Shown: positions 7,894 through 15,970 of the stretch, piece after piece
Position numbering within the stretch: position 1 is the first letter of the stretch
How the letters are laid out: each line of letters opens with the position of its first letter
Assembly (NCBI GenBank): GCA_021826965.1
Contig: JAKAYA010000022.1
Location: forward strand, 1 to 32,710
Source: Nitrospirota bacterium
Lineage (GTDB): Bacteria > Nitrospirota > Leptospirillia > Leptospirillales > Leptospirillaceae
Direction of reading: 5' to 3'
Length of the DNA: 32,710 nucleotides
Program-made: the position numbers and the translations under genes
The notes under the pieces: model-generated
Database searches by the model: none
The model's input: the letters and a program-made list of their open reading frames with translations, nothing else
Told to the model about the DNA's origin: nothing

Positions 7894-8973
7894 TCATGAC
7901 GATTGGAAAATGTCGAGGAGGATACGTGCTGCTGTGTCGGATCCTTTATAAGTGAAGGGCGGAAATGCTTTCAGGGATTCGAGCAGGGTTTTCCTCTGTT
8001 CGAGAAACGACTCCAATGCTTCGAAAAGCTCTGGAAGGTCCTTCCCCGAATGCGTCATGACGCGTCCTTCACTGGCCAAACGCTCGACGCGCTCTTTTTG
8101 TGGATCCAGTATTCGGGGGAACCCGCAAAGCAACGCCGGAATTCCGGACTCCAGCAGTTCGTGCACGGTGTTGTAACCGCCTGAGGCAATGGCACCGTCG
8201 AACGCCCGAAGATAGGATCGGATTGGCCAGAGAGGGAGCCATTCGGTTGCCCGGATGCCCTCCGGCAGCGAGCGGGATAATGGCCCCGCCGCATAGAAGA
8301 AGGCATACTTCTTTTCACGGAAAAAAGCGGCGACTTCGCAAGCCCTCTGACTCCCTTCAGGGTCGCCTCCACCTCCGAAAGACAGGAGGAATGTTTCCTG
8401 CCCGTCAGAGATCCCCAATCGTTTTCGAGCGTCCTCGCGAGAAAGGATCGGTCCGCTCGGAAGGATGGGTCCCGTCCAGTGAATTCTGGGATCGGTCTTC
8501 AAAAAAGACGGGAGAGGGATCGAGCCGGCTTCATGCGGTACCAGAATTCTGTGGTAACGGCGCAAGGCCTGGTGAAGGTAAGGGTCTTCGGCTCGGTGGA
8601 CATGTTGTTCCCGAAACAGAAAAGCTTTGTGGATGGGCCATTCCATGATCGGGGCCAGTTCTTTTTCCGGTCCTTCCGGAAAAGTGTCCGTGACCAGGAG
8701 ATGGGGGTCGAAGGAGGCCACCGTCTGGAGGATCAGCGGTCGTATCGTCTGGAGGTAAGATTTTGCAGTGAGTCCGCCGGTTCGTGCCCGATTCCGGCCG
8801 GGAAGACGGATGGCATAGAATCGGTGGTCATCGGGAAAGGGAGCTGCTTCCGATTGGGTCAAAAACAGAATTTCAGACGTCGGAGATAGCTCCGACAAGG
8901 CCTTGGCGACATTCAGAAGTCGCGAAAGATGGCCGATTCCCAACCCGTTTGATGCGTAAAACAGAAAGCGCAT
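7894..8973 (-). CDS. GT-B fold glycosyltransferase, MurG/COG4671-like
   Basis: The 359-residue protein begins MRFLFYASNGLGIGHLSRLLNVAKAL, the glycine-rich GHxxR acceptor-side loop of MurG-like enzymes. The C-terminal half holds SFGGGGDPEG and GGYNTVHELLESGIPALLC, the nucleotide-sugar binding region, followed by PQKERVERLASEG. This is the plan of predicted glycosyltransferases of COG4671. The acceptor and sugar are unknown. The longer open frame upstream reads through the neighbouring gene and was rejected. The ATG overlaps the stop of the TPR gene as TGATG, so translation is likely coupled. Confidence 0.85.
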   Translation of the reverse strand: MRFLFYASNGLGIGHLSRLLNVAKALSELSPTSEILFLTQSEAAPFPDDHRFYAIRLPGRNRARTGGLTAKSYLQTIRPLILQTVASFDPHLLVTDTFPEGPEKELAPIMEWPIHKAFLFREQHVHRAEDPYLHQALRRYHRILVPHEAGSIPLPSFLKTDPRIHWTGPILPSGPILSREDARKRLGISDGQETFLLSFGGGGDPEGSQRACEVAAFFREKKYAFFYAAGPLSRSLPEGIRATEWLPLWPIRSYLRAFDGAIASGGYNTVHELLESGIPALLCGFPRILDPQKERVERLASEGRVMTHSGKDLPELFEALESFLEQRKTLLESLKAFPPFTYKGSDTAARILLDIFQSS

Positions 8974-10235
8974 CAGGAAGCGTCCGGAGAAGCGCCGAGA
9001 GAACCCTGCCGGTCGTCGCGATATCCCCCACCGGCCATGTCGGCCGGATGATCCCCCGACATGTCGACATGGACGGGCTGCTGCTCCGAATGCATCATCC
9101 AGTCGAGCAGCATCATGTCGCCAAAGGACATCCCTCCCCCCATGAACGGCATGCCACCTTGGTAAAAGGAGGGTGGAGGGGCGTAATTTCCCGTTCGCTG
9201 GTAGTTCTGGTCCATTTCCGAGAGGCATTTCGGACAGGCTCTGGCGTAGGCGACCTTCCCGTCCCGTTCGAGGGAGATGGTTCGTCCATCCCGCGCGTCT
9301 GCGCCGCAGAAAACGCATTTTTCCGGATGGAAGGTGGCATCTCCCGGGGCAGGGCGGGAAGAAGTTCCTTCCCGGGATTGATCGTTCCCGGCTTGTGTTC
9401 CTGCCGAAGGGGTCATTTCAGTCTTGTCTCCCATCAAATTGCGGATTTCAAGAATGGCTTGGTCCACAGGAGTCAAGGCCTCCTCAAACTTCTGGTGGAC
9501 GGCAGTCCAGTTCGTGGATGGACCGTCCGGAGTCCTCAGATAGTTCAGCACGCCGGTATAGGCTTGGTCGAGACGTTCGAAAGCGTTTTCAAGGAGAGTC
9601 TTTTTCTCCGGATGGTCCAGAAGGTAATAGTTTTTTTCGTCGCGAAGCTTGTCCACTGCCGCCATGAGTCGAGCACCGGTTTCTTCCATCTCTTTTTTAT
9701 GCTGTCGTCCGTCGTCGCGGTTTTTTTGTCCCTGCGTTTTTCCGGCGACAAAGAGCAGGACGCCGATGGCCAATATCGCGACGAGCGCGATCGTCAGAAG
9801 ATGAGAGGAATGGTGCTCTGACGACGTTCCCATCATCAGGGGCTGGCTCGCTGTCCGCGCGCCCTGGGGAATCTGGAGGCCCTGGTCGGACAGTTCCTGT
9901 TCGAGACGCTTGCGAAGGGCCAGGACATGCTGTCGGTTATGAGCGAAGGATAGTGAAGGATTGGCCTGAATGGCCTGGTTCAGGTATCGGAGCGCATCAT
10001 GTTCTTCCCGGAGATGATGGGAGGACAGGGCCATGAAATAAAGATATTTTCCCGAACCTGTCGGCTGATGAAGATGGAGGTCCCGGAAAACATTGAACGC
10101 CGCCTCCGCATTCCCCTGATGATACAGGGAGAGCCCTTTTTCGAACGAGGTGTCCGGGAAAGCCGGTGAAACAAGAAACAGGGAAAACATAAGGCCGGCA
10201 ATCAACCGGGAGATCAGATGGGGGAAGGCCTTCAT
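8973..10235 (-). CDS. TPR-like, membrane-anchored protein with C-terminal zinc ribbon
   Basis: The 420-residue product has, in order: a signal-like segment (1-28), a TPR-like helical region (about 30-110, with YHQGNAEAAFNVF and EEHDALRYLNQAIQANP), a membrane segment (about 146-165), a charged helical region (170-265), a linker, a four-cysteine ribbon (Cys307, Cys310, Cys334, Cys337), and a Gly/Met-rich tail. I know no named family with this order. It starts inside the stop of pspA (ATGA) and ends at the start of the glycosyltransferase, so the three genes form a coupled unit. A role with PspA at the inner membrane is inference. Confidence 0.8.
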   Translation of the reverse strand: MKAFPHLISRLIAGLMFSLFLVSPAFPDTSFEKGLSLYHQGNAEAAFNVFRDLHLHQPTGSGKYLYFMALSSHHLREEHDALRYLNQAIQANPSLSFAHNRQHVLALRKRLEQELSDQGLQIPQGARTASQPLMMGTSSEHHSSHLLTIALVAILAIGVLLFVAGKTQGQKNRDDGRQHKKEMEETGARLMAAVDKLRDEKNYYLLDHPEKKTLLENAFERLDQAYTGVLNYLRTPDGPSTNWTAVHQKFEEALTPVDQAILEIRNLMGDKTEMTPSAGTQAGNDQSREGTSSRPAPGDATFHPEKCVFCGADARDGRTISLERDGKVAYARACPKCLSEMDQNYQRTGNYAPPPSFYQGGMPFMGGGMSFGDMMLLDWMMHSEQQPVHVDMSGDHPADMAGGGYRDDRQGSLGASPDAS

Positions 10236-10912
10236 CCCGGGGTTCCCACTTTTTTCTTGAGGGCCGCCAGTTCGTCGTCGACGGGTGTCTGGGACCTGTC
10301 GAGCTCCCGGAATGCCGCTTCTGTGTCGGAGCCGGTTTTCTGGTCTGCCAGATCCTTCGTCGCCTGGGCCTGGGCTTCCATCCGGTCGATCTTGTCCGAC
10401 ATTCGGGTCATTTCCCGTCCGATATGGTCGGGATCGATCTCGGCGCGAATGGCATTGATCTCCTCCTTGGATCTGGCCCGTTCCTCCTTCAGGGAGAGTA
10501 GCGACTGGCGGTTCCGGAAGTCGTCTCGCAACTGGCGAAGTTTTTCGAGGTCACCTTTCAGTTCGGACACGACGGTATCCTGCTCCGTCTTCTGGCGGGT
10601 CAGGTCGGAAAGGTTTGCCGACAGGCGCGCTTTTTCCTCCAGAGCTTTTTTGGCCAGATCATCGTTTCCGGCTTTTACGGCTTTTTCGGCTCTCTCCTGG
10701 TAGAGTCGGATGCCTTCCTCCGCTTCCCGGACTTTTTGCTCGAGAAGCTTGATTTCCGCCATCTCCTTCACCAGTGCGCCCTGGGCGCGATCCAGCTTGT
10801 CGTCGAGCTCCTCCAGTTTCTGGTTGATGATGGCGGACGGATCTTCCAGTTTATCGGCCAGCTCGTTCGCATTGGCCTTGAAAATCGTTTTAAAACGTTC
10901 AAAGATGCTCAT
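10232..10912 (-). CDS. pspA: PspA/IM30 family membrane-stress protein
   Basis: The 226-residue product is almost all charged coiled coil. It starts MSIFERFKTIFKANANELADKLEDP, the amphipathic helix and LEDP(x)I signature of PspA/Vipp1/IM30, ESCRT-III-like proteins that coat and protect the inner membrane. A strong AGGAGG precedes the ATG by about 7 bases. No pspF, pspB or pspC is present in the window. In the 107-bp upstream gap, ATTCCGT (10971-10977) and ACGGAAT (10994-11000) form a 7-bp inverted repeat that could be an operator; no -24/-12 sigma54 promoter was found. Confidence 0.92.
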   Translation of the reverse strand: MSIFERFKTIFKANANELADKLEDPSAIINQKLEELDDKLDRAQGALVKEMAEIKLLEQKVREAEEGIRLYQERAEKAVKAGNDDLAKKALEEKARLSANLSDLTRQKTEQDTVVSELKGDLEKLRQLRDDFRNRQSLLSLKEERARSKEEINAIRAEIDPDHIGREMTRMSDKIDRMEAQAQATKDLADQKTGSDTEAAFRELDRSQTPVDDELAALKKKVGTPG

Positions 10913-11019
10913 TCAAAAACCTCCTGAAAAATATCCGTCATGGCAAAACAGACTCTTCTGAAGAACATCCATTCCGTCCGGGAAGAATCCTAAACGGAAT
11001 TCCTTTCAATCTCTGCCGT

Positions 11020-11685
11020 TCACGGCGGGGTGGTTGACTTCGTCGGACCTCCGGGTGGGACGCTTCCGGAAGAAGGTGAAGACAGGGAGCGATACCCTCC
11101 GTACTGCCGTCCGTCGAAATCCCCGGGCTGACCCGGAAAGGGGACCTGTTTGCGGACAGTGGGGGTATTTTGCGGGATATGGAGAAACCGTCCCCGGTTC
11201 CCTCGGATCCGCCCGGCGGGAGTGCGGATTTCGTTGGAGCGTGCGATGGAAACGAACCGGCTGTCCTGGAAGTAGCCGAGCAAGGCATAGAGAGACCGTC
11301 CCGAACTCCAGAGCGGGACGAACCAGGAAGGGGCGTCTCCCGGATCCAGTTCAAAAGAGTAGTCCGCGCGGGGTTCCGGGGAATGGTCGCCCCGGGAGCG
11401 GGATGTCGTGACGTCGAGTATGCGGAGAATCAGTCGGGGAAGGCCGGAATCGCCGGAAGGTCTGACGATGCCTGCCCAGATCCGGTAGGGGTCCACCGGG
11501 AGAAGGAGGACGGATGGCGCCCGGTCAATGAGCTCCGGTTCGAATGGAACATGGAGGAAATCTCTCCACTGCGGTTTTTCCATCGGGACAGCCTTCTCAA
11601 ATGTCTGTTCATCTTCAATGGGTTCGAAAGGACGAAAAAAATAGTCGCTGCTCGAAGATTCCCGTTTCCATTCGGACTGGAACAT
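11020..11685 (-). CDS. DUF4912 domain protein
   Basis: The 221-residue product shows the DUF4912 pattern: VLLLPVDPYRIWAGI, then PRLILRILDVTT, then YSFELDPGDAPSWFVPL, and SLYALLGYFQDSRFVSIARSNEIRTP. The family's function is unknown. The N-terminal 50 residues are polar and the last 50 are low-complexity, rich in Pro, Gly and Ser. AAGGAGG lies about 9 bases before the ATG. It is upstream of pspA on the same strand, separated by 107 bp, so it may be part of the same envelope locus or a separate unit. Confidence 0.82.
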   Translation of the reverse strand: MFQSEWKRESSSSDYFFRPFEPIEDEQTFEKAVPMEKPQWRDFLHVPFEPELIDRAPSVLLLPVDPYRIWAGIVRPSGDSGLPRLILRILDVTTSRSRGDHSPEPRADYSFELDPGDAPSWFVPLWSSGRSLYALLGYFQDSRFVSIARSNEIRTPAGRIRGNRGRFLHIPQNTPTVRKQVPFPGQPGDFDGRQYGGYRSLSSPSSGSVPPGGPTKSTTPP

Positions 11686-11747
11686 CGCCGCTCTCCTCCT
11701 TGGCTGGTTGGTGGCTTGGACGGCAAGTCTTCCGGAGCTCCAAAGAA

Positions 11748-11775
11748 ACTATGTTACACTGATTGACGTTTTCAA
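11748..11775 (-). promoter_or_regulatory. Possible promoter for the DUF4912 gene
   Basis: On the minus strand TTGAAA (11770-11775) and CATAGT (11748-11753) are 16 bp apart, in the 190-bp divergent gap shared with the Slp-like gene. The -10 matches only four of six positions. Confidence 0.35.
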
Positions 11776-11875
11776 AAAAGTGAGTGAGAAATTATGTATG
11801 CTGTGGAAGTCGGTCCGGCGGGCTTTCCCCTGCGCCTGCACGGTATGTCCGGGTCTTCATGAACCAGGAGGAGAA

Positions 11876-12439
11876 ATGGGACTGTGTCCTGCTGTCTTCA
11901 AACGGGCGTCGATCGTTTTTTATGCTGTTGTGCTGGGGATCGCTTCCGGATGTTCGTGGCTCAATCCTCCGACTTTCGAACCGGAAGACCTGAAGAATGT
12001 CCGGACGGATGTCGATTTCCGTATGATCGAAAAACACTGGAAGAGGTTGACGGGAGAAAAGGTGATGGTCGGCGGCAAGGTCGACGCCGTCGACAACCGG
12101 ACCAACCGGGCCTTTATCCGTCTGAGCCCCATGCCGCTGGACGAAAACGACCATCCGGTCGAGCCCGAAGCTTCCCGGGGATACCTTCTTCTCGTCGTGG
12201 ACGGACCGGTCGATCCGTCCCGGTTGTCACACGGAAAGGAGATTACCGTCATCGGAGTTGTCCGCCGGATGCGCTATCCTGTGGCGCTGGACAATGGAGG
12301 GTATCTGCATCTCGTGACCCTGGACGTTCTCCGGATGCACACTTGGCTCCCCCCTGTCATTCTGTCTTCCCCTCCAATGGGGCCTGTGATGACTCCTCCG
12401 GGAGGAGGCCCTTATGTTCCTGCGGGCGGGATACCTTGA
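11876..12439 (+). CDS. Slp-family outer-membrane lipoprotein
   Basis: The 187-residue product has a lipobox ending ASGC (Cys26). The mature part carries the Slp/YeaY-type order: VMVGGKVDAVDNRTNRAFIRL, PLDENDHP, SRGYLLLVVDGPVDPSRL, GKEITVIGVVRRM. Slp is a starvation-inducible outer-membrane lipoprotein of unclear function. The start at 11876 is set by AGGAGGAGAA just upstream; the frame opens earlier at 11708 without such a site. A Pro/Gly-rich tail ends the protein. Its last 28 bases overlap the convergent HAD gene. Confidence 0.8.
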   Translation: MGLCPAVFKRASIVFYAVVLGIASGCSWLNPPTFEPEDLKNVRTDVDFRMIEKHWKRLTGEKVMVGGKVDAVDNRTNRAFIRLSPMPLDENDHPVEPEASRGYLLLVVDGPVDPSRLSHGKEITVIGVVRRMRYPVALDNGGYLHLVTLDVLRMHTWLPPVILSSPPMGPVMTPPGGGPYVPAGGIP

Positions 12440-13101
12440 GAATTCTGGTCGAGCCATTGGGAGAAATGCTTGAGATCGGAGAAGAAGAGGTCGGGATTCA
12501 GGCTCGTCAGATCCTTTTCGCAATGGGTTCCGGTCGGGAGGAGCGCGATGGGGAGACCCGCCGCCCGGGCAGCTCCGAAGTCGTAAGGAGAATCTCCGAC
12601 AAACAATGTTTTTCCCGGGGAGGTTCCCAGGATCCGGAGAGCTTCGAAGATCATGTCGGGAGCCGGTTTTTCAGAGAATCCGTCTCCTTCTCCGATGATG
12701 CATGCCATCATGCTTTGGAATCCGAGATGATCCGAAATCCGCCGGGCGGCGTCTCCTTTTTTGTTGGTGACGATGCCTGTCGGGATTCCTTGACGTCCGA
12801 GCTTCCCGAGCAGGTCTCCCGCTCCTGGCAGGGGAAGGGTCTGGTCGAGTACGATCCGGTTGTAATGCTCGCGGAAAAGGAGAACGCTTTCATCCGCTTT
12901 TTCCTCAGGGACAATACAACGAAGAGAGTCCCGGAGGGACGTTCCGACGATCTCCAGCATTTCCTCCCAAGAGAGGGTGCGGTTTATGGAAAGCGCATCG
13001 AGAACAGCCTGAAAGGAACTGTGGATGGGGCGGAAGGAATCGACAAGGGTGCCGTCGAGGTCGAAGAGGATTCCTTCGGGAAAAGTCCGGGGAAAGTTCA
13101 T
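12412..13101 (-). CDS. HAD-superfamily phosphatase, phosphoglycolate phosphatase-like
   Basis: The 229-residue product has all HAD motifs: FDLDGTLVDS (nucleophile Asp14, Asp16), TNKK as motif II with Thr, a Lys in EKPAPD (motif III), and VGDSPYDFGAARAAG (motif IV). The alpha-helical cap between motifs I and II makes it class C1, as in Gph/PGP enzymes. The substrate is inferred only from family resemblance. No ribosome site is evident before the ATG at 13101. The gene lies 79 bases downstream of tRNA-Glu on the same strand with no terminator between, so it may share that transcript. The open frame continues upstream across the tRNA; this part was rejected. Confidence 0.85.
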   Translation of the reverse strand: MNFPRTFPEGILFDLDGTLVDSFRPIHSSFQAVLDALSINRTLSWEEMLEIVGTSLRDSLRCIVPEEKADESVLLFREHYNRIVLDQTLPLPGAGDLLGKLGRQGIPTGIVTNKKGDAARRISDHLGFQSMMACIIGEGDGFSEKPAPDMIFEALRILGTSPGKTLFVGDSPYDFGAARAAGLPIALLPTGTHCEKDLTSLNPDLFFSDLKHFSQWLDQNSQGIPPAGT

Positions 13102-13180
13102 TTCCGGAGGAAATGCCGGGAGAAGGAGACGTCTGGTGGAGTAAACGTCAGCAATGCGTCGTGATCCTGGTTTCGGAGTG

Positions 13181-13256
13181 TGGTGGTCCCAACGGGTTTC
13201 GAACCCGTGTTTCCGGCGTGAGAGGCCAGCGTCCTGGGCCACTAGACGATGGGACC
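13181..13256 (-). tRNA. tRNA-Glu (anticodon CUC)
   Basis: On the minus strand a 76-nt cloverleaf folds. The acceptor stem GGTCCCA/TGGGACC has discriminator A and encoded CCA. The anticodon stem CTGGC/GCCGG holds loop CTCTCAC, giving anticodon CUC, which reads GAG. The T arm is ACGGG-TTCGAAA-CCCGT. Confidence 0.97.
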
Positions 13257-13285
13257 ATTCAGATGGCGAAATCCAAATCCCAAAA

Positions 13286-13315
13286 ACTATACTGGAAAAG
13301 ATCCATGGATGGCAA
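13286..13315 (-). promoter_or_regulatory. Promoter of tRNA-Glu
   Basis: On the minus strand TTGCCA (13310-13315) and TATAGT (13286-13291) are 18 bp apart. The start of transcription near 13279 gives about 23 bases of leader. The site lies between the tRNA and the divergent gene at 13348. Confidence 0.65.
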
Positions 13316-13347
13316 ATGCGGGGAGGGGGCCGTTGGAGCCTGAAACA

Positions 13348-13779
13348 ATGCAACGCATCGGAGAGATGATTCTGGAGATGTACCGTTCGGGCATGTGCCT
13401 GTTTTCCGTGCGTTCGCCCGGAGGGGTGGCTGAGCTTTATGGAGGAGACGCACGGAAGGTCGATGTCGATGGAGCGTCCCTGACGATCGAACGGGAGGCC
13501 TGGCATCTTCATTGCAGGCTGGACCGCGTCCAGACGGTGATATTTGACCTTTCCCTGAAAGAAACGGGAGGAGTCCGCATGGCAGTCGTCTTTCAGGATG
13601 AAAACCGGGCCCCCGTTCTTCGGGCGGCGTGGCTTCCCCGGCTGATGCCGGAGATGCCTTCCCCTCCAGAACTGTTCTGGACATTCACTCAACGTTATCT
13701 GGATTTGCCGTTCATCGTCGATGCCCGGGAACGCCGACTGGCTTTTCCTGTATCCGGCGGCAGACCTTCTACCGGATGA
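13348..13779 (+). CDS. Uncharacterised protein
   Basis: The product from this start is 143 residues. The frame is open from 13249, inside tRNA-Glu, so the true start must lie later. The ATG at 13348 has GGAG nine bases upstream and clears the tRNA promoter; 13309 is an alternative. The protein appears soluble: an N-terminal helix (MQRIGEMILEMYRSG), then strands such as CLFSVRSPGGVAELYGG, WHLHCRLDRVQTVIFDL and RMAVVFQDENRAPVLRAAW. The alternating pattern suggests one alpha/beta domain. I do not recognise the family. Its 3' end overlaps the next gene (opposite strand) by 11 bp. Confidence 0.6.
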   Translation: MQRIGEMILEMYRSGMCLFSVRSPGGVAELYGGDARKVDVDGASLTIEREAWHLHCRLDRVQTVIFDLSLKETGGVRMAVVFQDENRAPVLRAAWLPRLMPEMPSPPELFWTFTQRYLDLPFIVDARERRLAFPVSGGRPSTG

Positions 13780-14224
13780 TGTCCTCCAAAATCGTATGAA
13801 CCGCTACTTTTTTGTTGTTCTCGAGGAAGATGATTGTGGGTTCTCCCGGTTGCTTGAGTCGTTGTTGTCGGGAGGTTCTGTAGTTTTCCAGTACCGTTTT
13901 CAGAACCAGTTTCTTGGTATGACGGGGAAGAGTTTCCCATTCCGGGCTGACGGTTGCCTGAAAGACCTGCCCTTCGAACCGGACGGAACCGGAAAGGAAG
14001 AGCGGACCTTTCAGACCGTCCTGGCTGGTCAGAAGCTGGTTCATGGCCTGGATCTTCTGCTGCATCCTTTTTTCGAGGCTTGCGATGGCTTTGGGGAGAG
14101 AATTCCCTTCCAGTTTGGAGTGGGGTCCGGAAACACGGAAGGCAATGACCAGGATGCTGGAAAGAACGATGAGACCCGTTGCCAGAAAAAAGATCCTGAG
14201 GGATTTCGAAAGGGAGCGTTCCAT
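13769..14224 (-). CDS. Single-pass membrane protein of unknown function
   Basis: The 151-residue product has one N-terminal membrane segment (about residues 10-29, LRIFFLATGLIVLSSILVIAF) and no obvious cleavage site, so it is probably anchored with its body in the periplasm. The body has a helix (ASLEKRMQQKIQAMNQLL), a strand pair (GSVRFEGQVFQATV) and a basic helical stretch. I do not recognise the family. AGGAG lies about 8 bases before the ATG, and a good promoter is at 14276-14305. Confidence 0.65.
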   Translation of the reverse strand: MERSLSKSLRIFFLATGLIVLSSILVIAFRVSGPHSKLEGNSLPKAIASLEKRMQQKIQAMNQLLTSQDGLKGPLFLSGSVRFEGQVFQATVSPEWETLPRHTKKLVLKTVLENYRTSRQQRLKQPGEPTIIFLENNKKVAVHTILEDIIR

Positions 14225-14275
14225 GTCGTGACTCCTGTCCGATCGGAAAGATGGGGATCCGGAAGAATGGGGGAC

Positions 14276-14305
14276 ATTGTAATCCTGAATGCCGGGATCT
14301 GTGAA
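14276..14305 (-). promoter_or_regulatory. Promoter for the single-pass membrane protein gene
   Basis: On the minus strand TTCACA (14300-14305) and TACAAT (14276-14281) are 18 bp apart, each matching five of six consensus bases. It gives a leader of about 45 bases. Confidence 0.6.
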
Positions 14306-14376
14306 ATGGTGAGTGTACTTGTGGCGAAGACCGCCTGTGCGAAAGCAGGGAACGAATGGAAAAGGCAGGTGATCGG

Positions 14377-15966
14377 ATGAAACGATCGGATGACGGTCGG
14401 AAAAGAGGATTGTTTTTGCTTCTGGTGCAGTTCTGTTTCTGGATCACTTTTTACGCGGGAGGGATTTCCGCCTTGGCGGACTCACGATCGCGTCTTTTCT
14501 ACCCCAGCACGACACCCCAATATGCCAATCAGCTGGACGTTGAAACAGTCGCCCTGGGCTTTCTCGGAAAAGCGGTTCTCCTTTCGGAGGCCCGGCATAA
14601 CATTGTTGTGCTGAACATTACGGGAGAGCCCATTCTGCTTCCGTCTCCCGACAACCCGGGAACGATCAACCTGCTTCCGGGGCAGGCGGTCGTTGTCGCT
14701 GGAAACAGTCACACCGCACCCCTTCCGAACATTCTCCCGGTTCCGGCGAGCAAGGTCGGACTGAGCGCGCTGGGGCTGTCCAACGCCGGGGGACTCGTTT
14801 TTGTGGCGGACGGGAACGGAACCATCGATGCGATCAATCTTTCCCTGACGGATCAAAAGGTCTACGAAATTCCCCCGCTGGGAAACACGGGAGCTTTGCG
14901 GGGCCATGTCACCCGGATGATCCAGCGTTCGGGTCTGCCGAGCGGAAAGCTGGGTCTGGCCGCCCCGATGCTTTTGAAGCCGGGGATGCTGTCGGTCATT
15001 GCCGGAGGAGGGGAGAAACTTCCGGGAGACCTTCCAGTGGATGCTTTCGCCTGCCGGATCAGTCCGGTGGCGATCACCCAGGACAAGGGCCGGATCTATG
15101 TTGCCGGCGAGTCTGGCCGGATTTATTTTCTGAATCAGTCCCCGTCCCCCGTCAGCGTTCCTGTTTCCCATGACGGACAGATGCGGTGGGTGAAAGTGCC
15201 GACGGGCATGATCGTGGCGGTCGCCGGACTGGGCGAGGAAAAGGCGGAAGTGGACAGTGTTCCCCGGTCCGCTCTCGATGTCTCGCTTTCTCCCTCTTCC
15301 ATCGCGGTTCACAACCACCACCTGTTTCTGGCGGATTCGAGTGGGACGATCGACGAGATCAACATTTCACAGGATCATCTGCAAGTGGCGGTGGACGCAC
15401 GGGACCCCAATCAGGTCCATGGACTGGATCCGGGGGAAATTGTTGCCATTTCGGGAAACGGAAATGATGTGGTCGGCCACCATCCCGAACCGGCCGCCTG
15501 GGTGAGCGTCCGCCCGAAGAGCCTTGCGATCAGCCGGAAAGGCCTCCTGTTTCTGGCGGATGAGGATCATTCCATGGGTGCCGGACGGATTCTGGCAATG
15601 AATGTGAGCCGGAAGCCGATCTTTCTTCCTTTCCCTTCCACGTTGTCGAACCGGAGGGCTGTCACCCTTCTGCCCGGCCGCATCGTTCTTGTCGCGGGCA
15701 ATTCTTCGCGATCGCCCCTTGTCGGAACGGTACCCAACGATGCAAGGGAAGTCGGGCTCGATCCGGCCCAGGTGGCTTATCGGAGAGGAGTGCTGACGAT
15801 CGGAAATCTGATCGGTTCGATCGACATGGTGAACATGCGTTTAAGAAGCGTCATGGTGCACCCTCTGGACACCCGTCATACACTTCTTTTGCCGCCTGGC
15901 CGGATCATTTCCCTGATGGGGGCGGGGGTCGGGACCGCCGCCGGAAGGGGAGCGGAAGTTCCCTGA
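14377..15966 (+). CDS. Secreted protein of six NHL-like repeats (predicted six-bladed propeller)
   Basis: The 529-residue product has a signal peptide ending near GISALA. The mature chain is six repeats of about 70-95 residues, each with a blade line such as VFVADGNGTIDAINLS, IYVAGESGRIYFLNQS or LFLADSSGTIDEINIS, followed by a line such as LPGQAVVVAGNS, PTGMIVAVAGLG or DPGEIVAISGNG. This is the NHL-type alternation, and six units suit a closed six-bladed propeller. The start at 14377 is chosen for AGGTGATC just upstream; an ATG at 14356 is possible. The gene stops four bases before the end of the convergent ldcA. The ligand is unknown. Confidence 0.75.
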   Translation: MKRSDDGRKRGLFLLLVQFCFWITFYAGGISALADSRSRLFYPSTTPQYANQLDVETVALGFLGKAVLLSEARHNIVVLNITGEPILLPSPDNPGTINLLPGQAVVVAGNSHTAPLPNILPVPASKVGLSALGLSNAGGLVFVADGNGTIDAINLSLTDQKVYEIPPLGNTGALRGHVTRMIQRSGLPSGKLGLAAPMLLKPGMLSVIAGGGEKLPGDLPVDAFACRISPVAITQDKGRIYVAGESGRIYFLNQSPSPVSVPVSHDGQMRWVKVPTGMIVAVAGLGEEKAEVDSVPRSALDVSLSPSSIAVHNHHLFLADSSGTIDEINISQDHLQVAVDARDPNQVHGLDPGEIVAISGNGNDVVGHHPEPAAWVSVRPKSLAISRKGLLFLADEDHSMGAGRILAMNVSRKPIFLPFPSTLSNRRAVTLLPGRIVLVAGNSSRSPLVGTVPNDAREVGLDPAQVAYRRGVLTIGNLIGSIDMVNMRLRSVMVHPLDTRHTLLLPPGRIISLMGAGVGTAAGRGAEVP

Positions 15967-15970
15967 CCGT

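Noticed and set aside
8974-9318. Upstream extension of the glycosyltransferase
   Set aside because: It lies in another frame of the TPR gene; the GT-B fold starts at 8973.
10913-11019. Possible sigma54 promoter for pspA
   Set aside because: No GG-N10-GC pair with proper context was found in the gap.
13102-13692. Upstream extension of the HAD gene
   Set aside because: It would cross tRNA-Glu and the opposite-strand gene; the HAD domain starts at the Met at 13101.
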